DNA from: Microbacterium sp. Leaf288
Lineage (GTDB): Bacteria > Actinomycetota > Actinomycetes > Actinomycetales > Microbacteriaceae
Assembly (NCBI RefSeq): GCF_001422925.1
Contig: NZ_LMNI01000010.1
Coordinates: forward strand, 416,778 to 480,777
DNA length: 64,000 bases
Direction: 5' to 3'
The notes below the pieces were generated by a model. It was not told where the DNA came from. It searched no databases and was given only the letters and a program-made list of their open reading frames with translations. The translations under genes were made by a program, and so were the position numbers. Shown piece by piece: positions 39,883 through 51,618 of the stretch; position 1 is the first letter of the stretch, and every line of letters starts with the position of its first letter.

Positions 39883-40530
39883 GTGAAGCGTTCATCATTC
39901 AGTGTGCTCGCCGTCGTGATCCTCGTCGCGCTGGGAGCACCGGCATCCGCGCAGGCGGATTCCGAGGATTACACGCCCAGTGAGCATCAGACGCCGACCT
40001 TGGCCGGCTCGACCGCCGTCGGCGTGTGCGACAAGGATGCCCCGTGGATATCGTTCGACGTGAGGCTCACCGATCCGGACGAGCAGGTCACGAGCGACTC
40101 AGCGAGGCTCATCCTCACCGACGGCACCAACACCTCGACCATCCCGCTGGGCACGCTCGTCGACGGCAGGCTGGCGGGCCGGGTGCTGTGGCCCGGAGCC
40201 GCGGTCAACGCCGCGGGTGAGGCGACGGGATGGCCCGGCTGGGCATTCCAGAACGGGCAGTGGGTCGAGATCGACGGCAACTTCGCGTGGACCCGCGGCA
40301 GGATCACCGCGACCATCGAGGTCAACCCCTCGGTCGTCGTGCCGCTGTCGTACCCACCGGCCACCCCGCAGTGCGACGCGAATCCGCCGGGCTCACCCGC
40401 GGCGGCATCGGCCGCTCTGCCGGCGACCGGCTTGACCGCCGCCGTCGGGCCCATCGCGGCCGTCGGAGCATCGGTGGTGCTCGCCGGACTCGTCCTGTTC
40501 CTGCTGCGACGGCGCTCAGCGCGACGCTGA
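39883..40530 (+). CDS. LPXTG-anchored surface protein, small
   Basis: A 215-aa secreted protein. It has a signal peptide (KRSSFSVLAVVILVALGAPASAQA, cleaved about residue 26; basic then hydrophobic then AxA). A single extracellular domain of about 130 residues with four Trp follows, then a Pro-rich stretch and the cell-wall sorting signal: LPATG, a hydrophobic helix (IAAVGASVVLAGLVLFLL) and the tail RRRSARR. This signal would be cut by a sortase and linked to peptidoglycan. The fold of the central domain is not recognised. The start is GTG at 39883. The DUF4012 gene follows 15 bases after the stop, so the two are probably cotranscribed. Confidence 0.85.
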   Translation: MKRSSFSVLAVVILVALGAPASAQADSEDYTPSEHQTPTLAGSTAVGVCDKDAPWISFDVRLTDPDEQVTSDSARLILTDGTNTSTIPLGTLVDGRLAGRVLWPGAAVNAAGEATGWPGWAFQNGQWVEIDGNFAWTRGRITATIEVNPSVVVPLSYPPATPQCDANPPGSPAAASAALPATGLTAAVGPIAAVGASVVLAGLVLFLLRRRSARR

Positions 40531-40545
40531 CGTTCCTCGACGGCG

Positions 40546-42309
40546 ATGGCGCGGCTGCAGAGGCGTCGCCGATGGCTCTGGGTCGGCGTGCTGTCCCTGG
40601 GCGTGCTCGCGATCGGCGCCGCCTGGCTCGGATGGCGCGTGTGGACGGTGAAGGGCGAACTCGACCAGCTCGCCTCCCTCTCGAGCGAGGCACGGGCGGC
40701 CATCGATGCCGGCGATCCGACAGAGCTGTCGGATGCTGCGCAGGCGATGGCCGCCGTCGCGGGCCGAGCATCCTCGGCCATGGCGGATCCGGTCTGGCGC
40801 CTGGCCGAAGGGGTGCCCGGTGCGGGACCCAACTTCACTGCGGTGCGCGTCGTGGCGGCGGAGCTCGGCCGGATCGCGGGAGCCGCACCAGCCGTGCTGA
40901 CGATCGCGGACGGCTTCGAGAACCGCCCCGACGGCGCGGTCGTGGACACCTCCCGACTCGCTGCCGGCTCCGCGGACGCCGAGGATGCGGCGACGTCGCT
41001 CGAGGCTTCGTCGAAGGCGCTGGACGCGCTGCGCACCAGCGAGCTGATCGGCCCCGTGGCGCGCGGCGTGGAGCAGGCGCGCGACGCCGTCGACGAGCTC
41101 GCGCCGCTGGCCGGTGCCGCGGCGGGCGCCGCGCGCATCCTTCCGGGTGTGCTCGGCGACCGCGGCGAGCGGTCGATCCTCGTCATGGTGCTCAACCCCG
41201 CCGAGCTGCGGACAGGTGGCGGGATCTCTGGCAGCTTCGTGGAGATGCGGGCTGAGGCCGGCCGTCTGACACTGGTCCGCCAGGCGGAGTCGTCCGAGTT
41301 CGTCCCCGTGACGCATCCGATCGCGGAGCTTCCCGAAGCCACGACGGCGCTGTACGGAGACGGTGTGGCGCGCTATGTGCAGAACGCTGCGATGACGCCG
41401 GACTTCGCGGCCACCGGGCGGATCGCCTCGGCGTGGTGGGCGGGGCTGACCGGTCATGCACCCGACATGGTGCTGGCGGTCGATCCCTTCGTGCTGCAGG
41501 CGCTGCTGGCCGTCACGGGTCCTGTCGAGCTCTCCACAGGCGCGGCGCTGGACGCCGACAACGTGCTCGACAGCCTTCTCGTGGACCCTTACCGCTCATT
41601 GACCTCCGACGAGCAGACGTCGCTGTTCTCGAGTGCGGCGGACGCGGTGTTCACCCGTCTCGCATCGGGCTCCGCGGATCCGCTCGCACTCCTGCGGGCC
41701 CTGGAGCAGCCCGTCGCCGACGGGCGGCTGTCCGCCTGGAGCGCGCACCCGGTGGAGCAGCGGCTTCTCGAGCACAGCGTGCTCGGTGGTCCTCGAGCGC
41801 GGCAGGATGCTGCGGGCCCGGGGGCGTTCGCCGTGTACTTCAACGACGCGACCGGCGGCAAGATGGCGGACTATCTGGACATCGCCATCGACACGCGGAC
41901 CATCGCCTGCCGCGGGGACGGCATCGCGGAGGTCGCGGTCACCCTGACGATGGCCAGCCGAGCACCCGCGGACGTCGCCTCGCTGCCGGTGAGCGTCACC
42001 GGAGGCGGACGCTTCGGGGTCGGTGTGGGCGACATCGGCACCAACGTCACGGTCACCGCTCCCGCTGGCTCGTACGTCGGCACCGTGGATGTCAAAGGCG
42101 AGCCCTACCCGGCGCCGACGGCGATCGACGTGGACCGTGCCGCCAGCACCGCGCGGGTGAACCTGTCTCCCGATGAAGTGAATGTGCTCGAGTTCCGATT
42201 CCTGATCCCCCGGAGCGGCGCCGATTCCCTGGCCATCGTGCACACGCCGCTCATGAGTCCGGCGGAGGTGCGCATCGGCGACGGGTGCGCGGGGGACATC
42301 AGTCCTTGA
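40546..42309 (+). CDS. DUF4012 domain-containing protein
   Basis: A 587-aa protein with an N-terminal transmembrane anchor (RRRRWLWVGVLSLGVLAIGAAWLGW) and a long extracytoplasmic region. The DUF4012 signature is RSILVMVLNPAELRTGGGISGSF near residue 206, followed by a long alpha/beta region and VDPFVLQALLAVTGPVEL near residue 310. DUF4012 proteins occur in polysaccharide and envelope gene clusters of actinobacteria; the biochemical role is not established. Coupling to an LPXTG protein supports a cell-surface function. The last 11 bases overlap the convergent polymerase gene. Confidence 0.87.
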   Translation: MARLQRRRRWLWVGVLSLGVLAIGAAWLGWRVWTVKGELDQLASLSSEARAAIDAGDPTELSDAAQAMAAVAGRASSAMADPVWRLAEGVPGAGPNFTAVRVVAAELGRIAGAAPAVLTIADGFENRPDGAVVDTSRLAAGSADAEDAATSLEASSKALDALRTSELIGPVARGVEQARDAVDELAPLAGAAAGAARILPGVLGDRGERSILVMVLNPAELRTGGGISGSFVEMRAEAGRLTLVRQAESSEFVPVTHPIAELPEATTALYGDGVARYVQNAAMTPDFAATGRIASAWWAGLTGHAPDMVLAVDPFVLQALLAVTGPVELSTGAALDADNVLDSLLVDPYRSLTSDEQTSLFSSAADAVFTRLASGSADPLALLRALEQPVADGRLSAWSAHPVEQRLLEHSVLGGPRARQDAAGPGAFAVYFNDATGGKMADYLDIAIDTRTIACRGDGIAEVAVTLTMASRAPADVASLPVSVTGGGRFGVGVGDIGTNVTVTAPAGSYVGTVDVKGEPYPAPTAIDVDRAASTARVNLSPDEVNVLEFRFLIPRSGADSLAIVHTPLMSPAEVRIGDGCAGDISP

Positions 42310-44029
42310 GCGCGGTCTCGGCGATGCGCACGTCGAGCCTGAAGTCGAGCGGGAAGCCTCCGAAGAGCAGGTGCCCCGCGGCGGCCGCCGCCTCCGTCAC
42401 CGCCTGGGCGGCAGCATCCGCGTGCTCCTCGGGTGTGTGCACGATCACCTCGTCGTGGAGGAAGAACGCGAGATGAGGCTGTCGCTCGAACGCAGGGCCG
42501 GAGCGCGGCGCGCTCCGCTCCGCGGGCACGGACGGGAGGGCGGCCAGACGCCCGCGGAGGTCGGCCAGCCACGCGAGGGCCCATTCGGCGGCGGTGCCCT
42601 GCACGACGAAGTTGCGGGTGAATCGGCCCCGATCGCGCGCCCAGCGCCGGGCGCGGGTCTCGTCGGCTCCGGATGCCTCGGCCTCGGTCGCGCGCGACTG
42701 CGCGGCCGACCACTCCGGGGACGGCGCGGGTGACGTGCGACCGAGCCACGTGGAGACGATGCCGCCGTCCTCGCCGGTGCGCGCGGCGTCGTCGACCAGC
42801 CCCATCGCGCGGGGGTATGCACGACGCAGACGGGGGACCAGCCGGCCGGACTCCCCCGTCGTGGCGCCGTACATCGCGCCGAGGATCGCGATCTTCGCCT
42901 CCTGCCGGGTCGCCACCGCGCCGCTCTCGACGATCCCGGCGTAGAGGTCGCGTCCGCGTGCCGCAGCCGCGAGCGCGGTGTCGCCCGACATCGCCGCGAG
43001 CACGCGCGGCTCGAGCTGCGCGACGTCGGCGACGACGAGCCGCCAGCCCGGGTCGGCGCGCACGGCCTCGCGCAGCTGGCGCGGAAGCTGCAGGGCTCCC
43101 CCGCCCGACGACGCCCAGCGCCCGGTCACGACACCGCCCGGCACGAAGACGGGGCGGAACCGGCCGTCGGCGACCCACTCGGCCAGCCAGGTCCACCCGT
43201 TCGCCGACAGCAGTCGCGCGAGCTTCTTGTACTCGAGGAGCGGTTCGATGACGGGATGCCGCTGCTCGGCGAGCTCCCATCGGCTCGTGGACTCGACGAG
43301 CACGCCGGCGCGGTGCAGCGACCGCAGCAGCTTCGGCTGCGAGTCGAGGCTCGCCGCGGGGTCGCCCAGTGCTGCGCGGACGCGCTCCGCCGAGGCGGCG
43401 AGCTTGGCGGGCTGCGCGCCGCCGGGCCGGCGCTCCCCGAGCGTCTCGACGAGGATGCGGTCGTGCGCCTCGGCGTCCCAAGGGAGTCCCGCGGCGCGCA
43501 TCTCCGCGGCCACGAGCGCGCCCGCCGATTCGGCCGCCGTCAGCAGCCGCAGGCGGCCGGGTTCGGCACTGCCGGCGATCGCGTCGCGCTGCCGCCGGAA
43601 CTCGGCCAGCGCCGCGTCGGCGTCCGCGGGCGCACCGGTGGGGCGCCCGACGGCGTCCAGCTCGAACAGGGCCGGCGCGGCCTCTTCGGTGTCGACGTGC
43701 GGGGCGGCATCCCACTCCCGCGACCGTCTCACCGGGGCCGTCTCGGAGACCAGCGCGGAGTCGCGCAGGATCGCATGGCACAGGCGCAGATCATGGCATC
43801 GGGCCACGCGGATGCCGTCGGCGAGCAGCGCGGCGTACCACTGCGGGGTGTCGTGCCAGACCCAGCGGGGTGCCCAGCGGACCTCGGCGTCCGAGATCCA
43901 CGACGTCAGCGCGCCGCCGTCGACCTCCTCACGCCCGAACTCGTCGGCGTTCGCGTCGAGCAGGATGACGGCGGCTCCGCGTTCGGTCCGCCCCAGGACG
44001 ATCCAGCCCGGGGCGTCAGACACGCCCAC
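42299..44029 (-). CDS. PolA-like bifunctional 3'-5' exonuclease/DNA polymerase
   Basis: A 576-aa stand-alone family A DNA polymerase without a 5' nuclease domain, a known actinobacterial accessory form. The N-terminal half is the exonuclease-like domain, of which catalytic acids are hard to place. The polymerase domain has motif A VVADVAQLEPRVLAAMSGD, the O-helix EAKIAILGAMYGATTG, and motif C FFLHDEVIVHTP. Motif A reads DVAQLEPR where DNA Pol I has DYSQIELR, which is divergent. The start is uncertain: GTG at 44029 or GTG at 44023, with no good ribosome site. It overlaps DUF4012 by 11 bases at the 3' end. Confidence 0.83.
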   Translation of the reverse strand: MGVSDAPGWIVLGRTERGAAVILLDANADEFGREEVDGGALTSWISDAEVRWAPRWVWHDTPQWYAALLADGIRVARCHDLRLCHAILRDSALVSETAPVRRSREWDAAPHVDTEEAAPALFELDAVGRPTGAPADADAALAEFRRQRDAIAGSAEPGRLRLLTAAESAGALVAAEMRAAGLPWDAEAHDRILVETLGERRPGGAQPAKLAASAERVRAALGDPAASLDSQPKLLRSLHRAGVLVESTSRWELAEQRHPVIEPLLEYKKLARLLSANGWTWLAEWVADGRFRPVFVPGGVVTGRWASSGGGALQLPRQLREAVRADPGWRLVVADVAQLEPRVLAAMSGDTALAAAARGRDLYAGIVESGAVATRQEAKIAILGAMYGATTGESGRLVPRLRRAYPRAMGLVDDAARTGEDGGIVSTWLGRTSPAPSPEWSAAQSRATEAEASGADETRARRWARDRGRFTRNFVVQGTAAEWALAWLADLRGRLAALPSVPAERSAPRSGPAFERQPHLAFFLHDEVIVHTPEEHADAAAQAVTEAAAAAGHLLFGGFPLDFRLDVRIAETALKD

Positions 44030-44050
44030 CGCAGGAGAGGCCTGGTGCGG

Positions 44051-44782
44051 TCACAGCCCGGATTCGTCGTCGCGGACGAGGATGCAGCCGCACTCCGGGC
44101 ACATCACGACGTCGTTCTCGCCGGCCTGGCGCAGCACCTGCAGGTCGGTGCCGGCGAGCACCATGTGGCAGCCCTCGCACGTGCGACGTCGCAGGAACGC
44201 AGCACCGGCGCTGCGGACGGCGAGGCGGTCGTACAGGGCGAGGAGGTCTGCCGGGACGCCGCCGGCGACGGCCGCGCGATCACGGGTGGCGGCGTCGAAG
44301 GCCGCGGTCGCCTCGGCGACGGCGCGCTTGCCCTCGGCGCTCAGCTCGGCACCTTCGGCGTTGGTCGCCGCGATGAGCGACTCCTGCTCGGCGACGGCGG
44401 CGTCGGCGATCTCGAGCCGCTCCATGATGGCGAGCTCCGCGTCTTCGAGGTCGTTCTTGCGGCGGGCGAGGGCGGCCAGTTCGCTCTCGAGCCCCTGCGC
44501 CTCCTTCGAGTTCGTCGAGGCGGCGAGGCGGTCCGAGTCGCGAGCCGCGCGGGCGTCGACGACGGCGACGTCGGACTCGATGCGCGACAGCTCTGTGCGC
44601 AGGTCGTCACGGGCGCCCAGACGCGTGCCGAGCTCCTGCGAGAGCTCCTGACGGCGGCCCAGCAGCTCCTGCACCCGACCGGCCTGAGGCGGGTTCTTGC
44701 GTGCGTTGTCGGCCTGGCGGATGCGGGCGTCGAGCTGGGCGACCTCGACGAGGCGGCGCTGGTCTGCGGGGCTGGCGTTCAC
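44051..44782 (-). CDS. Coiled-coil zinc-ribbon protein (DUF164/CdsZ-like)
   Basis: A 243-aa protein. Residues 1-175 form a long charged helical hairpin (for example RVQELLGRRQELSQELG and LESELAALARRKNDLEDAEL). The C-terminus is a four-cysteine zinc ribbon, CEGCHMVL and CPECGCILV. This is the C4-type zinc-ribbon/DUF164 family; some members are nucleic-acid-associated adaptors, function otherwise unknown. The start is GTG at 44782, with TAGGTT six bases before it and no ribosome site, so probably leaderless. It precedes the polymerase on the same strand with 21 bases between. Confidence 0.87.
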   Translation of the reverse strand: MNASPADQRRLVEVAQLDARIRQADNARKNPPQAGRVQELLGRRQELSQELGTRLGARDDLRTELSRIESDVAVVDARAARDSDRLAASTNSKEAQGLESELAALARRKNDLEDAELAIMERLEIADAAVAEQESLIAATNAEGAELSAEGKRAVAEATAAFDAATRDRAAVAGGVPADLLALYDRLAVRSAGAAFLRRRTCEGCHMVLAGTDLQVLRQAGENDVVMCPECGCILVRDDESGL

Positions 44783-44788
44783 GTCACC

Positions 44789-44794
44789 AACCTA
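44789..44794 (-). promoter_or_regulatory. -10 element (TAGGTT) of the zinc-ribbon gene
   Basis: On the minus strand TAGGTT ends six bases before the GTG at 44782. The divergent permease -10 is 34 bases away. Confidence 0.45.
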
Positions 44795-44827
44795 CCGTGG
44801 GGCATCGACGGCGCGAGCGGCGGGGAC

Positions 44828-44833
44828 TAGCAT
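44828..44833 (+). promoter_or_regulatory. -10 element (TAGCAT) of the permease gene
   Basis: TAGCAT lies 38 bases before the permease ATG at 44872, giving a short leader. Confidence 0.45.
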
Positions 44834-44871
44834 TCGACGACCGGCCCTTCCGAAGACGAAAGGCGCGAGCC

Positions 44872-46416
44872 ATGGGCATTCTCCGCACCAAGTCCGTCGA
44901 GCAGTCGATCGCCGACACCGACGAACCGGAATTCCGACTCAAGAAGTCCCTGACGGCCCTGGACCTCACCGTCTTCGGCATCGGCGTCGTGATCGGCGCC
45001 GGCATCTTCACCCTCACGGGCCGTGCCGCGCACGAGGTCGCGGGCCCCGCGATCGTGATCAGCTTCGTGGTGGCCGCGATCGCCTGCACGCTCGCGGCGC
45101 TCTGCTACGCCGAGTTCGCGTCGACGGTGCCCGTGTCGGGGTCCGCCTACACGTTCTCCTACTCCTCGCTCGGCGAGCTGTTCGCCTGGATCATCGGGTG
45201 GGACCTCATCCTCGAGATGTTCCTGGGCGCCAGCGTGGTCGCGCAGGGCTGGAGCGCGTATCTCGGGACGCTCTTCGAGCAGCTCGGGATGCCGATCCCC
45301 GCCGAGATCGGATACGGCGGCACCGTCGACCTCATGGCGATCCTTCTCGTCCTCGTGCTCGGCGGCCTGATGACCTTCGGGATCAAGGAATCGCTGCGCG
45401 TGAACATGGTGCTCGTCGCCGTGAAGCTCTTCATCGTGCTGTTCGTCATCGTCGCGGGCCTCTTGTTCGTGAATCCGGCGAACTGGTCGCCGTTCGTGCC
45501 GGCGCCCGCGCCGAGGGAGACCGCGACGGGACTGAGCCAGCCGCTGCTGCAGTTCTTCTCCGGCGTCGAGCCCACCGCGTTCGGCGTCGGGGGCATCTTC
45601 GCCGGCGCCGCGCTCGTGTTCTTCGCCTACATCGGGTTCGATGTCGTCGCGACCACGGCTGAGGAGACGCGGAACCCGCAGCGCGACCTGCCGATCGGCA
45701 TCATCGCGTCGCTGGTGATCTGCACGCTCCTGTACTGCGCCGTCGCGCTCGTGGTGACGGGGATGGTTCCCTACCAGGACCTCGACCCGGCGGCCGCTCT
45801 CGCCAACGCCTTCGCCTTCCACGGCGCGACGTGGATGGCGACGCTGATCTCGGCGGGCGCCGTGGCCGGTCTCACCACGGTCGTGCTCACCCTGCTGATC
45901 GGGGCGACGCGCATCATCTTCGCGATGTCGCGCGACGCGCTCCTGCCCGTTCGGCTCGCGAAGGTGCACCCGCGGTTCCGCACGCCGTGGGTCATCTCGA
46001 TCCTCGTCACGATCATCGTCGCCGTCGTCGCGGGCTTCACGCCGATCGGCCTGCTCGAGGAGATGGTCAACATCGGCACCCTGTCGGCGTTCGTGCTCGT
46101 GTCGATCGGCGTCATCGTGCTGCGGCGCAAGCGCCCGGACCTGCACCGCAGCTTCCGCGTGCCGCTCAACCCGTGGCTTCCGGCGCTGTCGGCGGCGATC
46201 TGCGTCTATCTGATGCTCAACCTCACCGTCGAGACGTGGCTGCGATTCCTGGTGTGGCTCGTCATCGGCTTCGTGATCTACTTCGCGTACTCCCACCGGC
46301 ACTCGAGGATCGGCCAGCCCGGCTATGAGGAGTTCGCGCTGCCGCACGTCGTCTCGCACCAGCGCGACGACGGCGATCGGGACGGAGACGCCGATCCGCG
46401 AGCGGATCGGTCCTGA
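44872..46416 (+). CDS. APC-family amino acid permease
   Basis: A 514-aa membrane transporter of the amino acid-polyamine-organocation family (cationic amino acid transporter/YfnA type). Twelve or more hydrophobic helices run from residue 30 to 480. The first has FGIGVVIGAGIFTLTGRAA, the substrate-binding unwound helix of APC proteins, and helix 6 has FFAYIGFDVVATTAEETRNP. The hydrophilic C-terminus (about 30 residues) is rich in Asp and Arg. The substrate is probably an amino acid, but specificity cannot be read. The start is ATG at 44872 with AAAGG nine bases upstream. The 3' coding end forms a perfect hairpin. Confidence 0.9.
   Translation: MGILRTKSVEQSIADTDEPEFRLKKSLTALDLTVFGIGVVIGAGIFTLTGRAAHEVAGPAIVISFVVAAIACTLAALCYAEFASTVPVSGSAYTFSYSSLGELFAWIIGWDLILEMFLGASVVAQGWSAYLGTLFEQLGMPIPAEIGYGGTVDLMAILLVLVLGGLMTFGIKESLRVNMVLVAVKLFIVLFVIVAGLLFVNPANWSPFVPAPAPRETATGLSQPLLQFFSGVEPTAFGVGGIFAGAALVFFAYIGFDVVATTAEETRNPQRDLPIGIIASLVICTLLYCAVALVVTGMVPYQDLDPAAALANAFAFHGATWMATLISAGAVAGLTTVVLTLLIGATRIIFAMSRDALLPVRLAKVHPRFRTPWVISILVTIIVAVVAGFTPIGLLEEMVNIGTLSAFVLVSIGVIVLRRKRPDLHRSFRVPLNPWLPALSAAICVYLMLNLTVETWLRFLVWLVIGFVIYFAYSHRHSRIGQPGYEEFALPHVVSHQRDDGDRDGDADPRADRS
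46391..46410 (+). terminator. Hairpin in the last codons of the permease gene
   Basis: CCGATCCG and CGGATCGG arms around CGAG, six bases before the stop codon ends at 46416. It faces the minus-strand tRNA-Val gene 12 bases on and may act as a terminator. Confidence 0.4.
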
Positions 46417-46427
46417 AGAGAGTTCGG

Positions 46428-46500
46428 TGGGCCCTGCCGGGATCGAACCGACGACATCCACGGTGTAAACGTGGCGCTCTACCAGCTGAGCTAAAGGCCC
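46428..46500 (-). tRNA. tRNA-Val (anticodon TAC)
   Basis: 73-nt cloverleaf on the minus strand. The acceptor stem pairs GGGCCTT (5') with AGGGCCC (3'). The D-arm has AGCTCAGCTGGTAGAGC. The anticodon loop is TTTACAC with anticodon TAC (46465-46467), flanked by CCACG/CGTGG. The T-arm has GGTTCGATCCC. CCA is not fully encoded. Confidence 0.95.
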
Positions 46501-46544
46501 TCGCGGCCAGTCTACGAGGTGCGTCCGGACCGTCTCGAACTCGC

Positions 46545-46550
46545 TAGGCT
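46545..46550 (+). promoter_or_regulatory. -10 element (TAGGCT) upstream of aceE
   Basis: TAGGCT lies 92 bases before the aceE start, giving a leader of about 85 bases. It is divergent from tRNA-Val. Confidence 0.45.
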
Positions 46551-46642
46551 GGCAGTTGGTGCGTTTGTGCAGGGCAGACAACGCCCGCGCCGCTCCGGTA
46601 GCGATTACCTGGCACGATCTGCCAGACGACGAAAGGTCTTCT

Positions 46643-49372
<2,730 letters not shown>

Positions 49373-49380
49373 CCTGCGGA

Positions 49381-50597
49381 TGGGCAAGTCCACCGAGGTG
49401 ATGGACAAGGTCGAGACGCTCGCCTGGCTGCGACGCATCTCCGGCGACCTGGCGACCGTCACCATCAAGCGCCTCGAGGAGACGCTGCCCTGGTACGCCG
49501 AGATGCCACCAGCCCGACGGTCCGCCGTCGGGCTGGTGGCCCAGGCCGGAATCACGTCGTTCATCCAGTGGTACGAGGACCCGGCCTCGACGCCGTGGAT
49601 CGCGTCCGACATCTTCGCGGCCGCCCCCCGCGAGCTGCTGCGCAGCGTCAGCCTGCAGCAGACCCTGCAGCTCATCCGCGTCACCGTCGAGGTGACCGAG
49701 GAGCGGGTCGCGGGCAAGGGCGAGCACCTGCGCGAGGCGATCCTGCTGTACTCCCGCGAGGTGGCGTTCGCTGCAGCCGACGTCTACGCCCGCGCCGCCG
49801 AGGCGCGCGGCCTCTGGGATGCGCGCCTCGAGGCGCTCGTCGTCGACTCGATCCTCACGGGCGAGGCCGACGAGGAGCTGCCGAGCCGCATCGCCGCCCT
49901 GGGCTGGCACGGCCACGGCGAGGTCGCGGTCCTCGTCGGCACGACTCCCCCGCAGTTCGACGTCGATCAGCTCCGTCGTACGGCGCGCAAGCTGGGTGTC
50001 GACGTCCTGATCGGTGTCCAGGGCTCGCGCCTCGTACTGGTCGTCGGGCGCTCCGAAGCGTCGACCGGCGCGGACGACCCCGTGCTCGACCTTCCCTTCG
50101 CCGAGATCGCGCGCCGCCTCGAGCCCGGCTTCGGTGCCGGGTACCTCGTGCTCGGCCCCACGGTGCCGGCGCTCGTCGACGCGAGCCAGAGCGCGCGCGC
50201 CGCCCTCGCCGGGTTCGCCGTCGCGCGCGCCTGGCGTCACGCGCCCCGCCCCGTTGAGGCTGACGACCTCCTCCCCGAGCGCGCCCTCGCCGGAGATCCC
50301 CTGGCCAAGCTCACCCTCGTCGAGCGCATCTACCGCCCACTCCAGGCCCACAGCGCCGACCTCGTGTCGACGCTCTGGGCCTATCTCGACAACGGCCGTT
50401 CGCTCGAGGCCACCGCACGCGAGCTGTTCGTGCACCCGAACACGGTGCGCTACCGCCTCAAGCGGGTGTCCGAGGTCATCGGCTGGGACGCCACCGGCCC
50501 CCGCGAGGCCCTGATCCTGCAGACGGCGCTGATCCTCGGATCGATAGGGACGGATGCCTCGCGCCGCCGTCCGCCGCCTCGACGCAACCCCGCGTGA
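49381..50597 (+). CDS. PucR-family transcriptional regulator (FasR-like)
   Basis: A 405-aa regulator. The C-terminal PucR helix-turn-helix is clear: LVSTLWAYLDNGRSLEATA and LFVHPNTVRYRLKRVSEVIG near residues 340-380. A CdaR GGDEF-like central domain lies between residues about 150 and 290. The N-terminal region (RISGDLATVTIKRLEETLPWY) is shared by the regulator that sits immediately upstream of fabD in actinobacteria and is reported to activate type II fatty-acid synthase genes in Streptomyces (FasR). The annotated start is ATG 49380-49382; the ATG at 49401, just after GAGGTG, may be the true one. It lies between aceE and fabD, so it is well placed to couple the two. Confidence 0.85.
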
Positions 50598-50691
50598 TCT
50601 TTCCGTCGGTGTGGGCCACGCACAAAGGAGCGCGTGATTCTTGTGACGGTGTCGCCAGAACGACCTTCCTGATCCTTGACAGGATGGAACG
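50598..50691 (+). promoter_or_regulatory. fabD upstream region with inverted repeat
   Basis: The short gap before fabD holds CACAAAG (50621-50627) and CTTGTG (50640-50645), an inverted pair 12 bases apart, and CAGGAT (50680-50685), a -10-like hexamer six bases before the GTG at 50692. The repeat is a candidate site for the upstream regulator. Confidence 0.35.
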
Positions 50692-51603
50692 GTGAGAATC
50701 GCGGTCTTCCCGGGGCAAGGCTCCCAGTCCCCCGGCTTCCTGACTCCCTGGCTCGAATCGGACGGCGCGGCGGATCGCCTGGCTCAGTACTCCGAGTGGT
50801 CCGGCGTCGACCTCGTCGCAGCCGGCACCGAGTGGGACGCCGACCAGATCCGCGACACCCAGGTGGCGCAGCCGCTCATCGTCGCGGCCAGCCTGCTGTC
50901 GTGGAACGCGCTGCCCGACCGTGAGCGCATCGGCGGTGTCGCCGGGCACTCCGTCGGCGAGTTCGCCGCCGCCGCGGCGGCGGGCGTCCTCAGCGAGGAA
51001 TCCGCACTCACCCTCGTCGGCATCCGCGGCCGCGCGATGGCGGAAGCGGCAGCTGCCGCCGACACCGGCATGAGCGCCGTGATTGGCGGGGACGAGGCAT
51101 CCGTCCTCGCCCGCCTCGCAGAGCTCGGCCTCTCCCCCGCGAACTACAACGGCGGCGGCCAGCTCGTCGTCGCCGGCGCGCTCGACGCCCTTCAGGCCCT
51201 CGCGGCCGAGCCGGTCGCCGGGACTCGCGTGATCCCGCTGCAGGTCGCGGGCGCCTTCCACACCCAGTACATGGCGCCGGCTGTCGAGGCTCTGCGTGCG
51301 GCTGCAGCCGACCACGACGTGTCCGATCCGGGGGTCACGCTGTGGACCAACCGCGACGGCTCCGCCGTGGTGTCCGGCCGTGCGTTCGTTGACCTTCTCG
51401 TCGATCAGGTCGCCTCGCCGGTGCGTTGGGACCTCTGCATGGCGTCTTTCGCCGATGCCGGGGTATCGGGCATCGTGGAGCTGTCCCCCGCAGGCACGCT
51501 CGTCGGGCTCGCGAAGCGCGCGCTCCGCGGAGTTCCCGCCGTCGCCGTCAAGACGCCCGCTGACCTGGAGGCCGCCGCCGCGCTGGTGGCCGCCGACGCC
51601 TGA
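50692..51603 (+). CDS. fabD: Malonyl-CoA:ACP transacylase
   Basis: This enzyme (303 aa) moves the malonyl group from CoA to acyl carrier protein, starting the elongation building block. The FPGQGSQ motif is at residues 6-12. The nucleophile is the serine in GHSVGEF near residue 87, and the catalytic His is in GAFHTQYM near residue 188. Length is normal. It starts with GTG at 50692 and is followed 15 bases later by fabH, opening the fab operon. Confidence 0.96.
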   Translation: MRIAVFPGQGSQSPGFLTPWLESDGAADRLAQYSEWSGVDLVAAGTEWDADQIRDTQVAQPLIVAASLLSWNALPDRERIGGVAGHSVGEFAAAAAAGVLSEESALTLVGIRGRAMAEAAAAADTGMSAVIGGDEASVLARLAELGLSPANYNGGGQLVVAGALDALQALAAEPVAGTRVIPLQVAGAFHTQYMAPAVEALRAAAADHDVSDPGVTLWTNRDGSAVVSGRAFVDLLVDQVASPVRWDLCMASFADAGVSGIVELSPAGTLVGLAKRALRGVPAVAVKTPADLEAAAALVAADA

Positions 51604-51618
51604 CCGGAGTACCCCCGC

